Shown in pieces: positions 35,510 through 44,892 of a DNA stretch of 64,000 nt. Within the stretch, counting starts at the first letter, position 1, and each line of letters begins with the position of its first letter. The translations under genes and the position numbers were made by a program. Source of the stretch: Paenibacillus silvae (GTDB lineage Bacteria; Bacillota; Bacilli; Paenibacillales; Paenibacillaceae); contig NZ_BMFU01000009.1 in NCBI RefSeq assembly GCF_014639235.1, positions 1 through 64,000 of the forward strand, given 5' to 3'. Below the pieces are notes generated by a model. That model worked only from the letters and a program-made list of their open reading frames with translations. It ran no database searches and was not told where the DNA came from.

Positions 35510-36397
35510 TTGAAGACGGAGCCAGCTGTTCGGCTGCCAGTGGGCCCGCAGGCAGGTCATAGCCCTGTATGGACGAAAAGACTAGGATATGTCCTGCTCT
35601 ATGTGCTGCTGTCCCTGGTAGCTTTGCTTCAAATCCTGCCATTAGTGTGGCTGATGTTATTTTCGCTCAAAAATAATCAGGAAGTATTCGACATGGCACC
35701 TTTTGCGCTTCCGGCTACGCCGCGTTGGGAGAACTATGTCAAGGTATGGACGGAAGGCAATATCAGCTTGTATTTTTTTAACAGTGTATGGATTACGGTG
35801 GTTTCTGTCGTGTTTACAGTGCTGTTTGCCAGTCTCGTCACGTTTGCCATTACACGGATGCGCTGGAAGGGACGTTCGCTGGTGCTCGGATTATTCATGG
35901 TGGGACTGATGATTCCAGTGCATTCCACTCTGATCCCGCTGTTCAGCCTGTTTTTGAAGCTGCATCTTACAGACCATCCGTTATCGGTCATTCTCTCTTA
36001 CATTGCATTTAATATGCCGATCACGATTATGATCCTGCTCGGGTTCTATTATGCACTTCCGAGAGAGGTGGAAGAGGCGGCGGTGATGGATGGATGTTCT
36101 GTCAATCGGATATTCTTCCGGATCGTGCTGCCGATGACCGCTTCCGTGCTTGCTACGACAGCGATCATTAATATGATCTATGACTGGAATGAATTTATTT
36201 TCGTTAACACCTTCATTAGCTCAGATACGTATAAAACGCTGACGGTCGGGGTGCAAAACTTTATTGGACAGTATACAACCGATTGGGGTGCGATTGGTGC
36301 TACGCTGATGATCAGCATCCTGCCTATTCTGATCGCGTTTCTGGTATTGAGTGAACGAATTGTCGAAGGCATCGCGGCCGGTTCGGTTAAAGGATGA
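35510..36397 (+). CDS. Sugar ABC transporter permease (MalG type, second system)
   Basis: 295 residues from a TTG start after AAAGGAGG. Six helices, with EAA loop VEEAAVMDGCSVNRIFFRIVLP and C-terminus IVEGIAAGSVKG. It is the last gene of the unit, with a hairpin terminator about 45 bases downstream. Confidence 0.93.
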   Translation: MKTEPAVRLPVGPQAGHSPVWTKRLGYVLLYVLLSLVALLQILPLVWLMLFSLKNNQEVFDMAPFALPATPRWENYVKVWTEGNISLYFFNSVWITVVSVVFTVLFASLVTFAITRMRWKGRSLVLGLFMVGLMIPVHSTLIPLFSLFLKLHLTDHPLSVILSYIAFNMPITIMILLGFYYALPREVEEAAVMDGCSVNRIFFRIVLPMTASVLATTAIINMIYDWNEFIFVNTFISSDTYKTLTVGVQNFIGQYTTDWGAIGATLMISILPILIAFLVLSERIVEGIAAGSVKG

Positions 36398-36440
36398 TTG
36401 CCTGCCAGTGCTTTTGTTATTTTAAAATGTAACAGATTTA

Positions 36441-36488
36441 ATGCCCTTCCATTAATCACGTAGTATGCGTGGTGGAAGGGCTTTGTTA
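36441..36488 (+). terminator. Terminator of sugar ABC operon 2
   Basis: GCCCTTCCA pairs with TGGAAGGGC, and inner TCACG with CGTGG. TTTGTT follows. Confidence 0.75.
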
Positions 36489-36672
36489 TGTCTTGGAGTC
36501 GTCACAGAGCACTATGCGGAACTGGTAGACGGACAGGTTTTATGAAAACGGTATAATACCTATTTCTGGAATTTCAAAAAACTTTCAATTATTTTCGTAA
36601 AACTACTGCATTTTCAAACCACCTGTGCTAACATACCCTATGAAATCAAGCCCACGTTGGAAAGGTGAGAAA

Positions 36673-38082
36673 ATGACAGCAATATCCTCCACCAAAGAGT
36701 CCCTCCGTTCAGATGCCAAGGATTTGAAATTAATTCGGCTGACCTGGCCTATATTCCTGGAACTCTTCTTGTTTATGTTGATGGGGAGCGTAGATACGCT
36801 CATGCTTAGTTCTGTATCGGATAATGCCGTCTCCGGGGTGGGTGCGGCCAACCAGATTATCTCGATTGCAATTCTTGTACTCGAAGTCATTGGACATGGT
36901 GCTGCGATTGTTGTAGCCCAATATATCGGTTCGAAAAAGCTGACAGAAGCAGCACAGGTTACAGGCAATGCCATCACGCTTAACCTGGCGGTTGGATTGA
37001 TCCTGAGTGTGATATTCCTGGTGTTTGGCGGACATTTGCTGTCGCTTTTAAATATACAAGGTGAAATTTATGATTATGCTCGTTCCTATATCAGCATTGT
37101 CGGGGGCGGAATTTTTTTGCAGGCCCTCATTAATGCACTGGCTGCAACGATTCGTACACACGGCTATACCAAGGAAACGATGTATGTGTCTGTATTTATG
37201 AATGTGATTCACGTTGTTGGCAACTATGCTCTGATCTTTGGACATTTCGGCCTGCCGAAGCTGGGTGTGGAAGGGGCAGCGATCTCGACGGTGGGAAGCC
37301 GTTTCATCTGCCTGCTGATCTTCTTCTGGCTGCTGTATCGGGTAAGTGAGGTTCGTGTAGATTTCGAATATTATATCAAGCTGTCCAAACATTTTATTGG
37401 CAAAATACTGCGAATCGGTATTCCGTCTGCGATGGAATCGATGGTTTATCACTCCTGCCAGCTCGTATTTACGCTGTACGTGACTTATCTGGGTGCAGAA
37501 GCGATGGCAACGAAGCAATATGCAGGTAACATTTCAAGCTACATTTATCTGTTCAGTATGGCCATTGGCATGGGAACGTCTATCATTGTTGGACGGCTAG
37601 TAGGTGCGCGCCGTAAGGATGATGCGTATAAACGTGTCTTTGACAGTGTAAAATGGGCCCTTCTGGCCACGATTGTGATTGACTTGATCATTATTATTTT
37701 CCGCGTGCCGTTGATGGGCATTTTCACAGATAATCCGGAGATTATTCGGCTGGGCGCCCAGGTACTGCTGCTCAGTCTGTTGCTTGAAACCGGGCGTACC
37801 TGCAACATTGTCATCATCGGTTCGCTGCGTGCGGCAGGGGATGCGAAGTTCCCGGTATACATGGGGCTGATTTCCATGGTGTGCATGAGTCTGCCTCTTG
37901 GATATTTGCTGGTATTCCAGTTGAATCTGGGACTCGCAGGTGTATGGCTTGCCATTGCGGCGGACGAGTGGACGCGTGCGGTCATTATGTACTTCCGCTG
38001 GAAGAGCCGCGCTTGGGAGAAGCATGAACTGGTGGAGCATGATGAGGATGAGGCGGGTGCACAGCCGGTTCCGGCTGTCTGA
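36673..38082 (+). CDS. MATE-family efflux transporter
   Basis: Cation-coupled exporter of drugs or metabolites with 12 predicted helices in 469 residues. The N-lobe reads LIRLTWPIFLELFLFMLMGSVDTLMLS, with GAANQIISI and GHGAAIVVAQYIG. The C-lobe repeats the fold (RIGIPSAMESMVYHSCQLVFTLYVTYLG, GMGTSIIVGRLVGARR). ATG 36673 follows AAAGGTGAG. It has no drug specificity motif. It is a single gene with a strong terminator behind it. Confidence 0.92.
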   Translation: MTAISSTKESLRSDAKDLKLIRLTWPIFLELFLFMLMGSVDTLMLSSVSDNAVSGVGAANQIISIAILVLEVIGHGAAIVVAQYIGSKKLTEAAQVTGNAITLNLAVGLILSVIFLVFGGHLLSLLNIQGEIYDYARSYISIVGGGIFLQALINALAATIRTHGYTKETMYVSVFMNVIHVVGNYALIFGHFGLPKLGVEGAAISTVGSRFICLLIFFWLLYRVSEVRVDFEYYIKLSKHFIGKILRIGIPSAMESMVYHSCQLVFTLYVTYLGAEAMATKQYAGNISSYIYLFSMAIGMGTSIIVGRLVGARRKDDAYKRVFDSVKWALLATIVIDLIIIIFRVPLMGIFTDNPEIIRLGAQVLLLSLLLETGRTCNIVIIGSLRAAGDAKFPVYMGLISMVCMSLPLGYLLVFQLNLGLAGVWLAIAADEWTRAVIMYFRWKSRAWEKHELVEHDEDEAGAQPVPAV

Positions 38083-38145
38083 CGTGCTGTCACTTGCGCG
38101 TGAAGCCAGTTCACAATAGATATAGTAGAATCATCCTTAGAGTTA

Positions 38146-38197
38146 AGCAGAACCAGTCAAGGACAGTTATTGTCCCTGACTGGTTCTGCTTTTTTAT
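38146..38197 (+). terminator. Terminator of MATE gene
   Basis: AGCAGAACCAGTCA pairs with TGACTGGTTCTGCT, and inner GGACA with TGTCC. TTTTTT follows. A near-perfect 20-bp stem. Confidence 0.9.
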
Positions 38198-38271
38198 TTT
38201 TCGCAAAAATGATCAAAACGGCTCGTTTGTGAACACGTATAGTAAGGATATGGAAGGGGGGACATCCTCAA

Positions 38272-39168
38272 TTGAGCCGATATCAGGAGATGATTCAGCA
38301 CAGCTTGTTCTACATCGAGAACCATCTGCACGAAGAAATTGGACTGGAGGACGTGGCTTCTCAGGCCTTGTTATCGCCGTACCATTATCACCGGGTATTC
38401 CGGGAAGAGGTGGGTATGACGGTGGTTGATTACATTCGCCATCGGCGGATGAGCCTGGCGTCTATCGCACTTCGCTCCACAGATGCAGGTATATTGGACA
38501 TTTCACTTGCCTGTGGCTTTGAAAGTCAGGAAGCGTTCACTCGTGCCTTTCGCAAAATGTATGGCATGCCGCCTGGACGTTTTCGCAAATTATTTGATCT
38601 GAAACTATTCACTGGAAAAACCAGAGGAGGAGAAATAGAGATGAATGCTGCAGCAGCAATCAAAGGTTGGATGTTAACGGGGAGTCACCCGCAAAACTAT
38701 GAGATGGGTATTGATCCTGCCGAGGTACATCAAGGGAAGGCCTCGGGGTATTTGAAGGCCGTTACACCGATGGAGCCGAATGAGTTTGCGACGATGATGC
38801 AGCAGTTCCGGGCAGATAAATATGTAGGTAAACGGATGAAGCTGTCCGGGTTTGTCAAAACCGATCATGTGGATGCATTCTGCGGACTATGGATGCGTGT
38901 GGATAACCACGTACATGATGTGCTGCAGTTTGATAATATGCACGACAGGCCGATCACGGGTACACAGCCCTGGAATCAGTACAGCATTGTGCTGGATGTA
39001 CCGGCAGAGAGTGCGGTGATCTCGTTTGGGGTGATCCTGAATGGCAAAGGAAAAGTATGGGTGGACAGTTTCCGCTTCGAGGAAGTGGATCTGAACACAC
39101 CTGTGACCCATATGGAGACGGAATATGAGATGTCGGACGAGCCGTTAAATCTATCGTTTGAGGAATAG
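38272..39168 (+). CDS. AraC-family regulator with C-terminal beta-sandwich-like domain
   Basis: 298 residues from TTG 38272. The N-terminal double HTH (LEDVASQALLSPYHYHRVFREE and ILDISLACGFESQEAFTRAFRKMYGMPPGRFR) is followed after a linker by about 170 residues that look like a carbohydrate-binding-type beta-sandwich (FVKTDHVDAFCGLWMRVD, WVDSFRFEEVD). An N-terminal DNA-binding domain with a C-terminal sensor is the SoxS/Rob-like order. The ligand is unknown. It is a single gene between MATE and rpn-like genes. Confidence 0.85.
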   Translation: MSRYQEMIQHSLFYIENHLHEEIGLEDVASQALLSPYHYHRVFREEVGMTVVDYIRHRRMSLASIALRSTDAGILDISLACGFESQEAFTRAFRKMYGMPPGRFRKLFDLKLFTGKTRGGEIEMNAAAAIKGWMLTGSHPQNYEMGIDPAEVHQGKASGYLKAVTPMEPNEFATMMQQFRADKYVGKRMKLSGFVKTDHVDAFCGLWMRVDNHVHDVLQFDNMHDRPITGTQPWNQYSIVLDVPAESAVISFGVILNGKGKVWVDSFRFEEVDLNTPVTHMETEYEMSDEPLNLSFEE

Positions 39169-39256
39169 GAAATCAAATGGTGCGCGGGTTATTTTTAAAC
39201 GGAAGAAGGGATGGGAATTATGGTATAATGCTGGTGAAGAATGGAGCTGATGATGT

Positions 39257-40126
39257 GTGACGGAACTGCTTGATCCACGGGTAGATTTTGTGTTCAAACG
39301 CATTTTTGGAAGTGAGCAAAATAAAGATGTTTTGTTGGCTTTTCTGAACAGCACGTTTATTGAAACTGGCGAAGCTCCCTTGACGGAGATTACGGTTATT
39401 AACACTTACACGGATAAAGATAGTCCAGAGGATAAACAGTCGATTCTGGATATTAAGGCGAAGACGGTGGAGGGCAAGCTCATTAATATTGAGATGCAGT
39501 TGTTCAACCCGTACCATATGGAGAAGCGCACGCTGTTCTATTGGAGCGAGATGTATTTCCACCAGATTAAAAAAGGTGAAAACTACAACCTGCTTAAAAA
39601 GTGCGTAACTATTAACATTTTGAATTATTCCTGTTTGGATAATGAACGTTACCACAATGTATTTCATTTGCGGGAAGACCATACAGGGATTAGTCTGACG
39701 GACGACATCGAAATCCATGTGATGGAGTTAACGAAGCTGGAGCAGCACGCTGTTCCGCTGGAACAAGGCGGGCTTGTGAATTGGCTGTTATTCCTGAAAG
39801 GGATCGACACATCAAACTGGGAGGTGCTGGCGATGAATGAACCGATGTTAAAGAAAGCGATGGATACGCTGGAGTTTCTGAGTCATGATGCTGCCACCCG
39901 CATGGCGTATGATGCCCGGATGAAGGCGTTGAGCGATGAAAAGTCGATGATTGAGGGCGCGCGGGCAGAAGGCTTACGGGAAGGTAAAATGGAAGGTAAA
40001 AAGGAAGGCTTACGGGAAGGCAAAGAAGAAATGGCTCGTGAGTTGCTAGCCCTTGGTGTGGACATGTCGGCCATTGTGAAGGCCTCGGGCCTTTCCGAAG
40101 AGGAAATCCGGAAGTTGCTGCCGTAG
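39257..40126 (+). CDS. Rpn-family PD-(D/E)xK nuclease
   Basis: Recombination-promoting nuclease / PDDEXK_2 family, Mg-dependent DNA endonucleases linked in recent work to phage defence. 289 residues from GTG 39257. Catalytic-core features: VDFVFKRIFG (Asp10), LDIKA (Asp65) and IEMQ (Glu79, Gln81). The C-terminal part from residue 193 is a helical region with Glu-Gly-rich repeats (EGLREGKMEGKKEG), ending in a small helical hairpin. An internal start at Met193 has its own ribosome binding site (see the nested feature). No neighbouring mobile element is visible. Confidence 0.88.
   Translation: MTELLDPRVDFVFKRIFGSEQNKDVLLAFLNSTFIETGEAPLTEITVINTYTDKDSPEDKQSILDIKAKTVEGKLINIEMQLFNPYHMEKRTLFYWSEMYFHQIKKGENYNLLKKCVTINILNYSCLDNERYHNVFHLREDHTGISLTDDIEIHVMELTKLEQHAVPLEQGGLVNWLLFLKGIDTSNWEVLAMNEPMLKKAMDTLEFLSHDAATRMAYDARMKALSDEKSMIEGARAEGLREGKMEGKKEGLREGKEEMARELLALGVDMSAIVKASGLSEEEIRKLLP
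39833..40126 (+). CDS. Nested in-frame gene: C-terminal domain of the Rpn-like nuclease
   Basis: GGGAGGTG at 39819-39826 lies 6 bases before ATG 39833, inside the rpn-like frame. It would yield a 97-residue protein starting MNEPMLKKAM and lacking the nuclease core. From memory, published enterobacterial rpn genes make such an internally initiated small protein (RpnS) that blocks the full-length nuclease. Here the site is at least as good as the ribosome binding sites of ordinary genes in the window. A free-standing homologue of precisely this segment lies at 45953-46285. Expression is inferred, not shown. Confidence 0.6.
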   Translation: MNEPMLKKAMDTLEFLSHDAATRMAYDARMKALSDEKSMIEGARAEGLREGKMEGKKEGLREGKEEMARELLALGVDMSAIVKASGLSEEEIRKLLP

Positions 40127-40336
40127 TTTAATTTATTGAGGATCAGAATAACATGGGCCAATCCATCTGTGGAATGGCTCTTTTTGCTGTCTTTGGGGTA
40201 TAAAAAGAAAAAGGGCAGCGTACCTGCTGCGAGATATCCAGAGGCTAATGAAACGACTAAAGTTTCATGGCGTAATATTCGCGATCTTGTTAACATAAAC
40301 CCATAACTTATGACAGAGAAAAAAAGGATGAATCCG

Positions 40337-41050
40337 ATGAATAGAAAAGTGCTTGTTGTAGATGACGAATCCAGCATCGTCAGTGCCATTGCATATGCCC
40401 TTCGGCGTGAAGGGTATGAAGTGGAGACGGCAAACGATGGTGAAGAAGCTTTAGTCAAGGTAGCCTCGTTTCATCCGCAGGTTATGATTCTGGATGTTAT
40501 GATGCCGAAGCTGGATGGATATGGCGTCTGCCGCAGGCTGGAGGATCGGGAGGATATCGGCATTATTTTGCTGACCGTCAAAAATGAACTCGTTGATAAA
40601 ATTGTCGGCCTTGAAATGGGTGCGGATGACTATATGACCAAGCCATTTGAAATCCGCGAGCTTCTGGCCCGCGTAAAGGCGCTAATGCGTCGTGTAGAGA
40701 AAAAGAGCCAGCCGCCGCAGGACAATACCCAAAGTCAGGCTATTGTGAACGGGGCACTGCGTATTCATGTCGCACACCGTACGGTGATGGTGGGTGAAGA
40801 GAAGCTGGATTTAACACCGAAGGAATTCGACCTGCTGACCATTCTGATGTCCAATCCGGAACGGGTGTACACACGAGATGATCTTCTTGATCGGGTATGG
40901 GGCATGGAGTACGCGGGCGGCACACGGACAGTAGATATTCATATCCAGCGATTGCGCAAAAAAATCGGGGATACCGACCAGCAAATGCTGCAAACGGTAT
41001 ACGGCATTGGGTACAAGGCTGCCGCCACTGAAACAGGCGGGCATCTATGA
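40337..41050 (+). CDS. OmpR/PhoB-family response regulator
   Basis: 237 residues. Receiver with DDE (9-11), phospho-acceptor Asp53 in ILDVMMP and Lys in MTKPFE. The winged-helix domain reads LDLTPKEFDLLTILMSNPERVYTRDDLLDRVWG with GGTRTVDIHIQRLRKKIG. ATG 40337 lies 9 bases after AAAAGG; ATGs 9 and 27 bases upstream are in frame without good sites. It overlaps the kinase gene by 4 bases (ATGA). Confidence 0.93.
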   Translation: MNRKVLVVDDESSIVSAIAYALRREGYEVETANDGEEALVKVASFHPQVMILDVMMPKLDGYGVCRRLEDREDIGIILLTVKNELVDKIVGLEMGADDYMTKPFEIRELLARVKALMRRVEKKSQPPQDNTQSQAIVNGALRIHVAHRTVMVGEEKLDLTPKEFDLLTILMSNPERVYTRDDLLDRVWGMEYAGGTRTVDIHIQRLRKKIGDTDQQMLQTVYGIGYKAAATETGGHL

Positions 41051-42522
41051 GAGTCAGCATTAAGCTGAAGTTCAGTGTATTCCTGGCGGCGCTGCTTATT
41101 CTCACCGTAGTTGTTCTGAGCTCCCTCGTGCTGCGAGGGATTGAACTGAATCAGCAATCACAGGTTGAAGGCATTCTGGCGCAGCAGACGCGGCTGGTTA
41201 ATCTGAATGTTCGCCAAGCGTATTATACAGAGGCGGTGCGTCTGGAGCCGGAAGTGTTCCTGCAGCAGAATGGGCGCAGATTGGCGAAGGCTCTTGCCGA
41301 CTCGACGGGTCTGCCTATTGCATTGTATGACATGAGCGGCAAACAGGTAGGAGCATCCTTTGCTCCGGGTGAAAGCGAACTTCTACAGGAAACACTGAAT
41401 TATGCATTACAAAATAAAATAGCCTACCATGAGCAAGGGGATACCCTGCTTTATGCCGCGCCGCTGGATGGTCCCGAAGGACAGATTGGTGCGGTGTGGA
41501 TTCAATACTCTGTGCAGAGTTATCAGGAATTCTACGCACGCATCCTTCAGCTGTTTATATGGGCAGGCATTGCTGTTGTTGCACTCAGCTTCATTCTGGG
41601 TTATCTATTCTTCAACCGTTTTGCTGTAGCGATTACCCGGTTGAAAAAATCAGCGGCCTCCATTCAAGAAGGGAACTATATTACCGAATCCCCGGTCAAA
41701 CGTAAGGATGAACTGGGAGAGCTGGGCCAAGGCATTTATTATATGAGCACGTCCATTCGGCAGAATATTACGGCGATGCATGCCGAGCAGCAGAAGCTGG
41801 AGCAGGCGATTGAGAAGCTGCAGGCACTGGAGCAGCAGCAGAAACAATATATCGGCAATATCAGCCATGAGTTCAAGACACCACTGACCTCCATTAAGGC
41901 ATATGTGGAGCTGCTGAACATGTACAAGGATGATCCCCAGCTGCTGGATGATGCCACGAATAACATCGGGAAAGAAACCGAGCGGTTATATGAAATGGTA
42001 GAGAAGGTGCTGCATCTGTCTGCGCTTGAAAAGTATGATTTCGAGAATCAGGCAGAGGACGTGGAGATCGGCGCATTGCTGGAGGATGCTTGCGGGCGAA
42101 TGCGAGGTAAGGTGGAGAAGTTTGCATTAAATATGGAGCTGCATCTGGAGCCTGCCGTCATTCACAGTGACCGGGAGAGTCTGATGCACATTTTCATCAA
42201 CCTGCTGGACAACGCGATCAAATATAACGTACCGGGAGGCATCATCCGGGTCGAAAACGAATTGCGGATGAACGAGCGACAGGTGGTCATTCGCATCTAT
42301 AACTCAGGTACGCCAATTCCCGAAGAGGCACAGAAGAAGATTTTCGAACCCTTTTACACTGTCAACAAAGATCGAGCCCGCAAAACAGGCGGAACCGGAC
42401 TCGGTCTGTCCCTCGTCAAGCAGTTTGTTGAGAAGCAGGGTGGAACAATTACACTGTTGCCCACTGACCAACAGCATCAAGAAGGCGTAACATTCCAACT
42501 CATATTTCCACTTGTAAATTAA
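41047..42522 (+). CDS. HAMP-containing sensor histidine kinase
   Basis: 491 residues. TM1 about 8-30, extracellular sensor 31-165, TM2 about 168-190, HAMP 190-245, a coiled stretch, HisKA with NISHEFKTPL (His274), and HATPase with NLLDNAIKYN, FEPFYTVNKDRARKTGGTGLGLSLVKQ. It is coupled to the response regulator by an ATGA overlap. A lipoprotein gene follows after 105 bases and could be a target or a sensing partner. The signal is unknown. Confidence 0.93.
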   Translation: MRVSIKLKFSVFLAALLILTVVVLSSLVLRGIELNQQSQVEGILAQQTRLVNLNVRQAYYTEAVRLEPEVFLQQNGRRLAKALADSTGLPIALYDMSGKQVGASFAPGESELLQETLNYALQNKIAYHEQGDTLLYAAPLDGPEGQIGAVWIQYSVQSYQEFYARILQLFIWAGIAVVALSFILGYLFFNRFAVAITRLKKSAASIQEGNYITESPVKRKDELGELGQGIYYMSTSIRQNITAMHAEQQKLEQAIEKLQALEQQQKQYIGNISHEFKTPLTSIKAYVELLNMYKDDPQLLDDATNNIGKETERLYEMVEKVLHLSALEKYDFENQAEDVEIGALLEDACGRMRGKVEKFALNMELHLEPAVIHSDRESLMHIFINLLDNAIKYNVPGGIIRVENELRMNERQVVIRIYNSGTPIPEEAQKKIFEPFYTVNKDRARKTGGTGLGLSLVKQFVEKQGGTITLLPTDQQHQEGVTFQLIFPLVN

Positions 42523-42627
42523 GATAGAGATACAAGTTTACAAGTTGGAAACAAGTCTGAATAACTTTGGAAGTATGCCAGCCTTATGATTGGTCTATAC
42601 ACATTAGAAATCAAGGGGGACCATGAC

Positions 42628-43737
42628 ATGATAAATTGGAGGAAAGCGGCATTTGGTGCACTGGGAGCAGCCGTCCTGCTGACAACCGTTGCTTGTGGAA
42701 ACACAACAGAGCCATCTGGCAATACACAAGGTGCGAAACCAGCTACGGATATTACCGTGAAAGACAACACCAATACGTCTGTATACCAGAATTTCAAGCT
42801 TGAGAAAATAGATAAACTGCCCAATATGCGGGGAGTTGCTTGGTTAAGCGGGGACTCCATCGTTACAGATAAAGAAAATACGTCCATGAAACCCGTTAGC
42901 GTCGAGGGGGAGGAACGGTATCCACATAACCTGTACATGTATGATCTGACGAAAGGCACAGATACACCGCTCAAAGAGAGCGAGGTCAATCTGGGAGCGC
43001 CGCAGGTTTCGCCGGATGGGCAGCACCTTTTCTACTGGGAGACAGAGGAAACGACAGGCTGGCCTTTCATTCTGGACTTGCAAAGTGGAGAAGCGATAGC
43101 GGCTGGCAAACAGGATGGATTCATTCAGGAGGGAGCATGGCTGGACAATGAACATGTCGTTTTTTCGAATATGAAAGGAGAACTGGTCTCGGCTGCACTG
43201 GACGGCACAACAAAAGTATTGGTAGAGACGGGCAATTTTAATGTGCGCAGCATCAAGGTGTCAAACAACGTGATCTATTACATCACAGGAGAAGACGGAC
43301 AGCTGAATGCCTATGACGCCAAAACAGGTGAAGTTAGACAGGTGCTCAAAAGCGTAGAGTGGGTCATTCCTTCAAACGACGGAACAAGGCTTGCGATTGT
43401 AAAAAGAACAGCGGATACCAAACGGGCGCTGGTGCTCACCGATCTGGAAGGCAATGAAAAGGCCACACTTGCCAGAGGCACGCAAATTTTTGGCACAAGC
43501 TGGTCAGGCGACGACTCCAAAATCGCTTATACGATTCAATCCGATAACAACAACGAAAAGGGATTATTCGTATCCAACACGGAATCTGCAGAGCAATTCC
43601 AGCTCTCCGCTGATATGGATGAAGTGGCTGATGCATTAGCCTGGAGCCCGCAGGGGAACAAAATTTTGCTATCCCAATCCGTGATGGAAAATGAAAAGGT
43701 GCACTTTGTAACCTCAATCATTACTATTTCTGAATAG
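42628..43737 (+). CDS. Lipoprotein with TolB/WD40-like beta-propeller
   Basis: 369 residues. Signal peptide with lipobox TTVACG. The mature part contains repeated propeller-blade signatures (GAPQVSPDGQHLFYWE, NRWVIPSNDGTRLAIV-like blades, GTSWSGDDSKIAYTIQ, ALAWSPQGNKILLSQ). ATG 42628 lies 7 bases after GGGGGA. It is probably controlled by the two-component system just upstream. Such proteins act as extracellular scaffolds or regulators; no catalytic site is visible. Confidence 0.82.
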   Translation: MINWRKAAFGALGAAVLLTTVACGNTTEPSGNTQGAKPATDITVKDNTNTSVYQNFKLEKIDKLPNMRGVAWLSGDSIVTDKENTSMKPVSVEGEERYPHNLYMYDLTKGTDTPLKESEVNLGAPQVSPDGQHLFYWETEETTGWPFILDLQSGEAIAAGKQDGFIQEGAWLDNEHVVFSNMKGELVSAALDGTTKVLVETGNFNVRSIKVSNNVIYYITGEDGQLNAYDAKTGEVRQVLKSVEWVIPSNDGTRLAIVKRTADTKRALVLTDLEGNEKATLARGTQIFGTSWSGDDSKIAYTIQSDNNNEKGLFVSNTESAEQFQLSADMDEVADALAWSPQGNKILLSQSVMENEKVHFVTSIITISE

Positions 43738-43810
43738 GGACCCGAATATAGAGATAGTGGCGGGATAGAAGGGCTGTTCCATATCTTTCATGCCTTTCTA
43801 TACATTTATA

Positions 43811-43840
43811 TTGACTAAGTCCTTGCGCTTCCGATAAACT
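43811..43840 (+). promoter_or_regulatory. Promoter of trhO leader
   Basis: TTGACT (43811-43816), an 18-base spacer, TAAACT (43835-43840). It lies upstream of a terminator-like hairpin and about 150 bases before the trhO-like start. Confidence 0.5.
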
Positions 43841-43870
43841 AGTATGCAGGAATATATAGTCGAATGGTGG

Positions 43871-43918
43871 ACAGCAGTTCGAGACGGTGTTTCGAGCGGC
43901 TGTTTCTTTTCTTTTTTT
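43871..43918 (+). terminator. Hairpin with U-tract in the leader of trhO-like gene
   Basis: ACAGCAGTTCGAGAC and GTTTCGAGCGGCTGT form a 15-bp stem with three mismatches or wobbles and a short loop, followed by TTCTTTTCTTTTTTT. It lies downstream of a promoter and upstream of the gene, so it is either an attenuator or the end of the lipoprotein transcript. Confidence 0.65.
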
Positions 43919-43992
43919 GCAAGCCAGGGCGCAACGTAGGAGGCTCGCCGGAGGAACCGGCCAACAACATGGAAGAGGAACAGGTGATATAC

Positions 43993-44880
43993 ATGTGTAA
44001 CAGCGCGTATCGCGTGCTTTTATATTATAAGTTCGTGAAGATTGAAGACCCCGAGACGTTTACGCAGGAGCATCTGCAATACTGTAAGGACCTAGGGGTG
44101 AAGGGCCGTATTCTGATCGCCTCTGAAGGCATCAACGGTACGGTTTCAGGAACACCTGAACAGACGGAGCAGTATATGAAGGACATGCATGCCAATCCGC
44201 TGTTTAAGGACATGGTGTTCAAGATTGATGATGTGGAAGAGCATGCGTTCAAAAAAATCTTTGTACGTCACAAAGCAGAGCTCGTGACGTTCCGCGTAGA
44301 CGAAGAGCTTGATCCGAATGAGATCAGCGGTAAGCGCCTTTCGCCGAAGGAGTTCCACGAGCATCTACAGCGTGATGATGTCATCGTCATTGATGGTCGC
44401 AACGACTATGAATACGAGATTGGTCATTTCCGTGGAGCCATTCGTCCAGATGTAGAATCATTCCGTGAGTTTCCAGAATGGATTCGAGAGAATCTCGGCG
44501 ATATGAAGGACAAGAAGATCATTACGTACTGCACGGGCGGTATTCGTTGCGAGAAGCTGACCGGCTTTATGATCAAGGAAGGTTTCCAGGATGTTGCCCA
44601 ACTGGAAGGCGGAATTGTAACTTACGGGAAAGACCCTGAGGTACAGGGACGTCTGTTTGATGGCAAATGTTACGTATTTGACGAGCGCATCTCGGTGCCA
44701 ATCAACCGTACGGATGAGGATATTGTCATCGCCAGCTGTTATCACTGTGGCACGACACATGACCGATATATTAACTGTCCGACCTGCAACCTGCAGCATG
44801 TCTGCTGTGAGGCTTGTGAAGAGACGCATAACCGCTTTTGCTCGGATGCTTGCCGGGAGGCAGCGCCCGTACACGCATAA
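43993..44880 (+). CDS. trhO: tRNA uridine(34) hydroxylase TrhO (rhodanese-related)
   Basis: Hydroxylates U34 of certain tRNAs in an oxygen-dependent reaction, the first step to 5-methoxyuridine-type modifications. 295 residues. N-terminal UPF0176 domain (KGRILIASEGINGTVSG), rhodanese domain with the active loop CTGGIRCEK (Cys180), and a C-terminal cysteine-rich segment with about eight cysteines (ASCYHCG, CPTCNLQHVCCEACEE), likely zinc-binding. ATG 43993 follows AGGTGA; ATG 43969 is an in-frame alternative. The long frame to 43864 crosses the hairpin and is not credible. Confidence 0.92.
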   Translation: MCNSAYRVLLYYKFVKIEDPETFTQEHLQYCKDLGVKGRILIASEGINGTVSGTPEQTEQYMKDMHANPLFKDMVFKIDDVEEHAFKKIFVRHKAELVTFRVDEELDPNEISGKRLSPKEFHEHLQRDDVIVIDGRNDYEYEIGHFRGAIRPDVESFREFPEWIRENLGDMKDKKIITYCTGGIRCEKLTGFMIKEGFQDVAQLEGGIVTYGKDPEVQGRLFDGKCYVFDERISVPINRTDEDIVIASCYHCGTTHDRYINCPTCNLQHVCCEACEETHNRFCSDACREAAPVHA

Positions 44881-44892
44881 GCAGGAGAGCAG

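Noticed and set aside
39257..40126. Transposase annotation for the Rpn-like gene
   Set aside because: The family is often labelled putative transposase, but it has a PD-(D/E)xK nuclease core. No inverted repeats or target duplications flank it.
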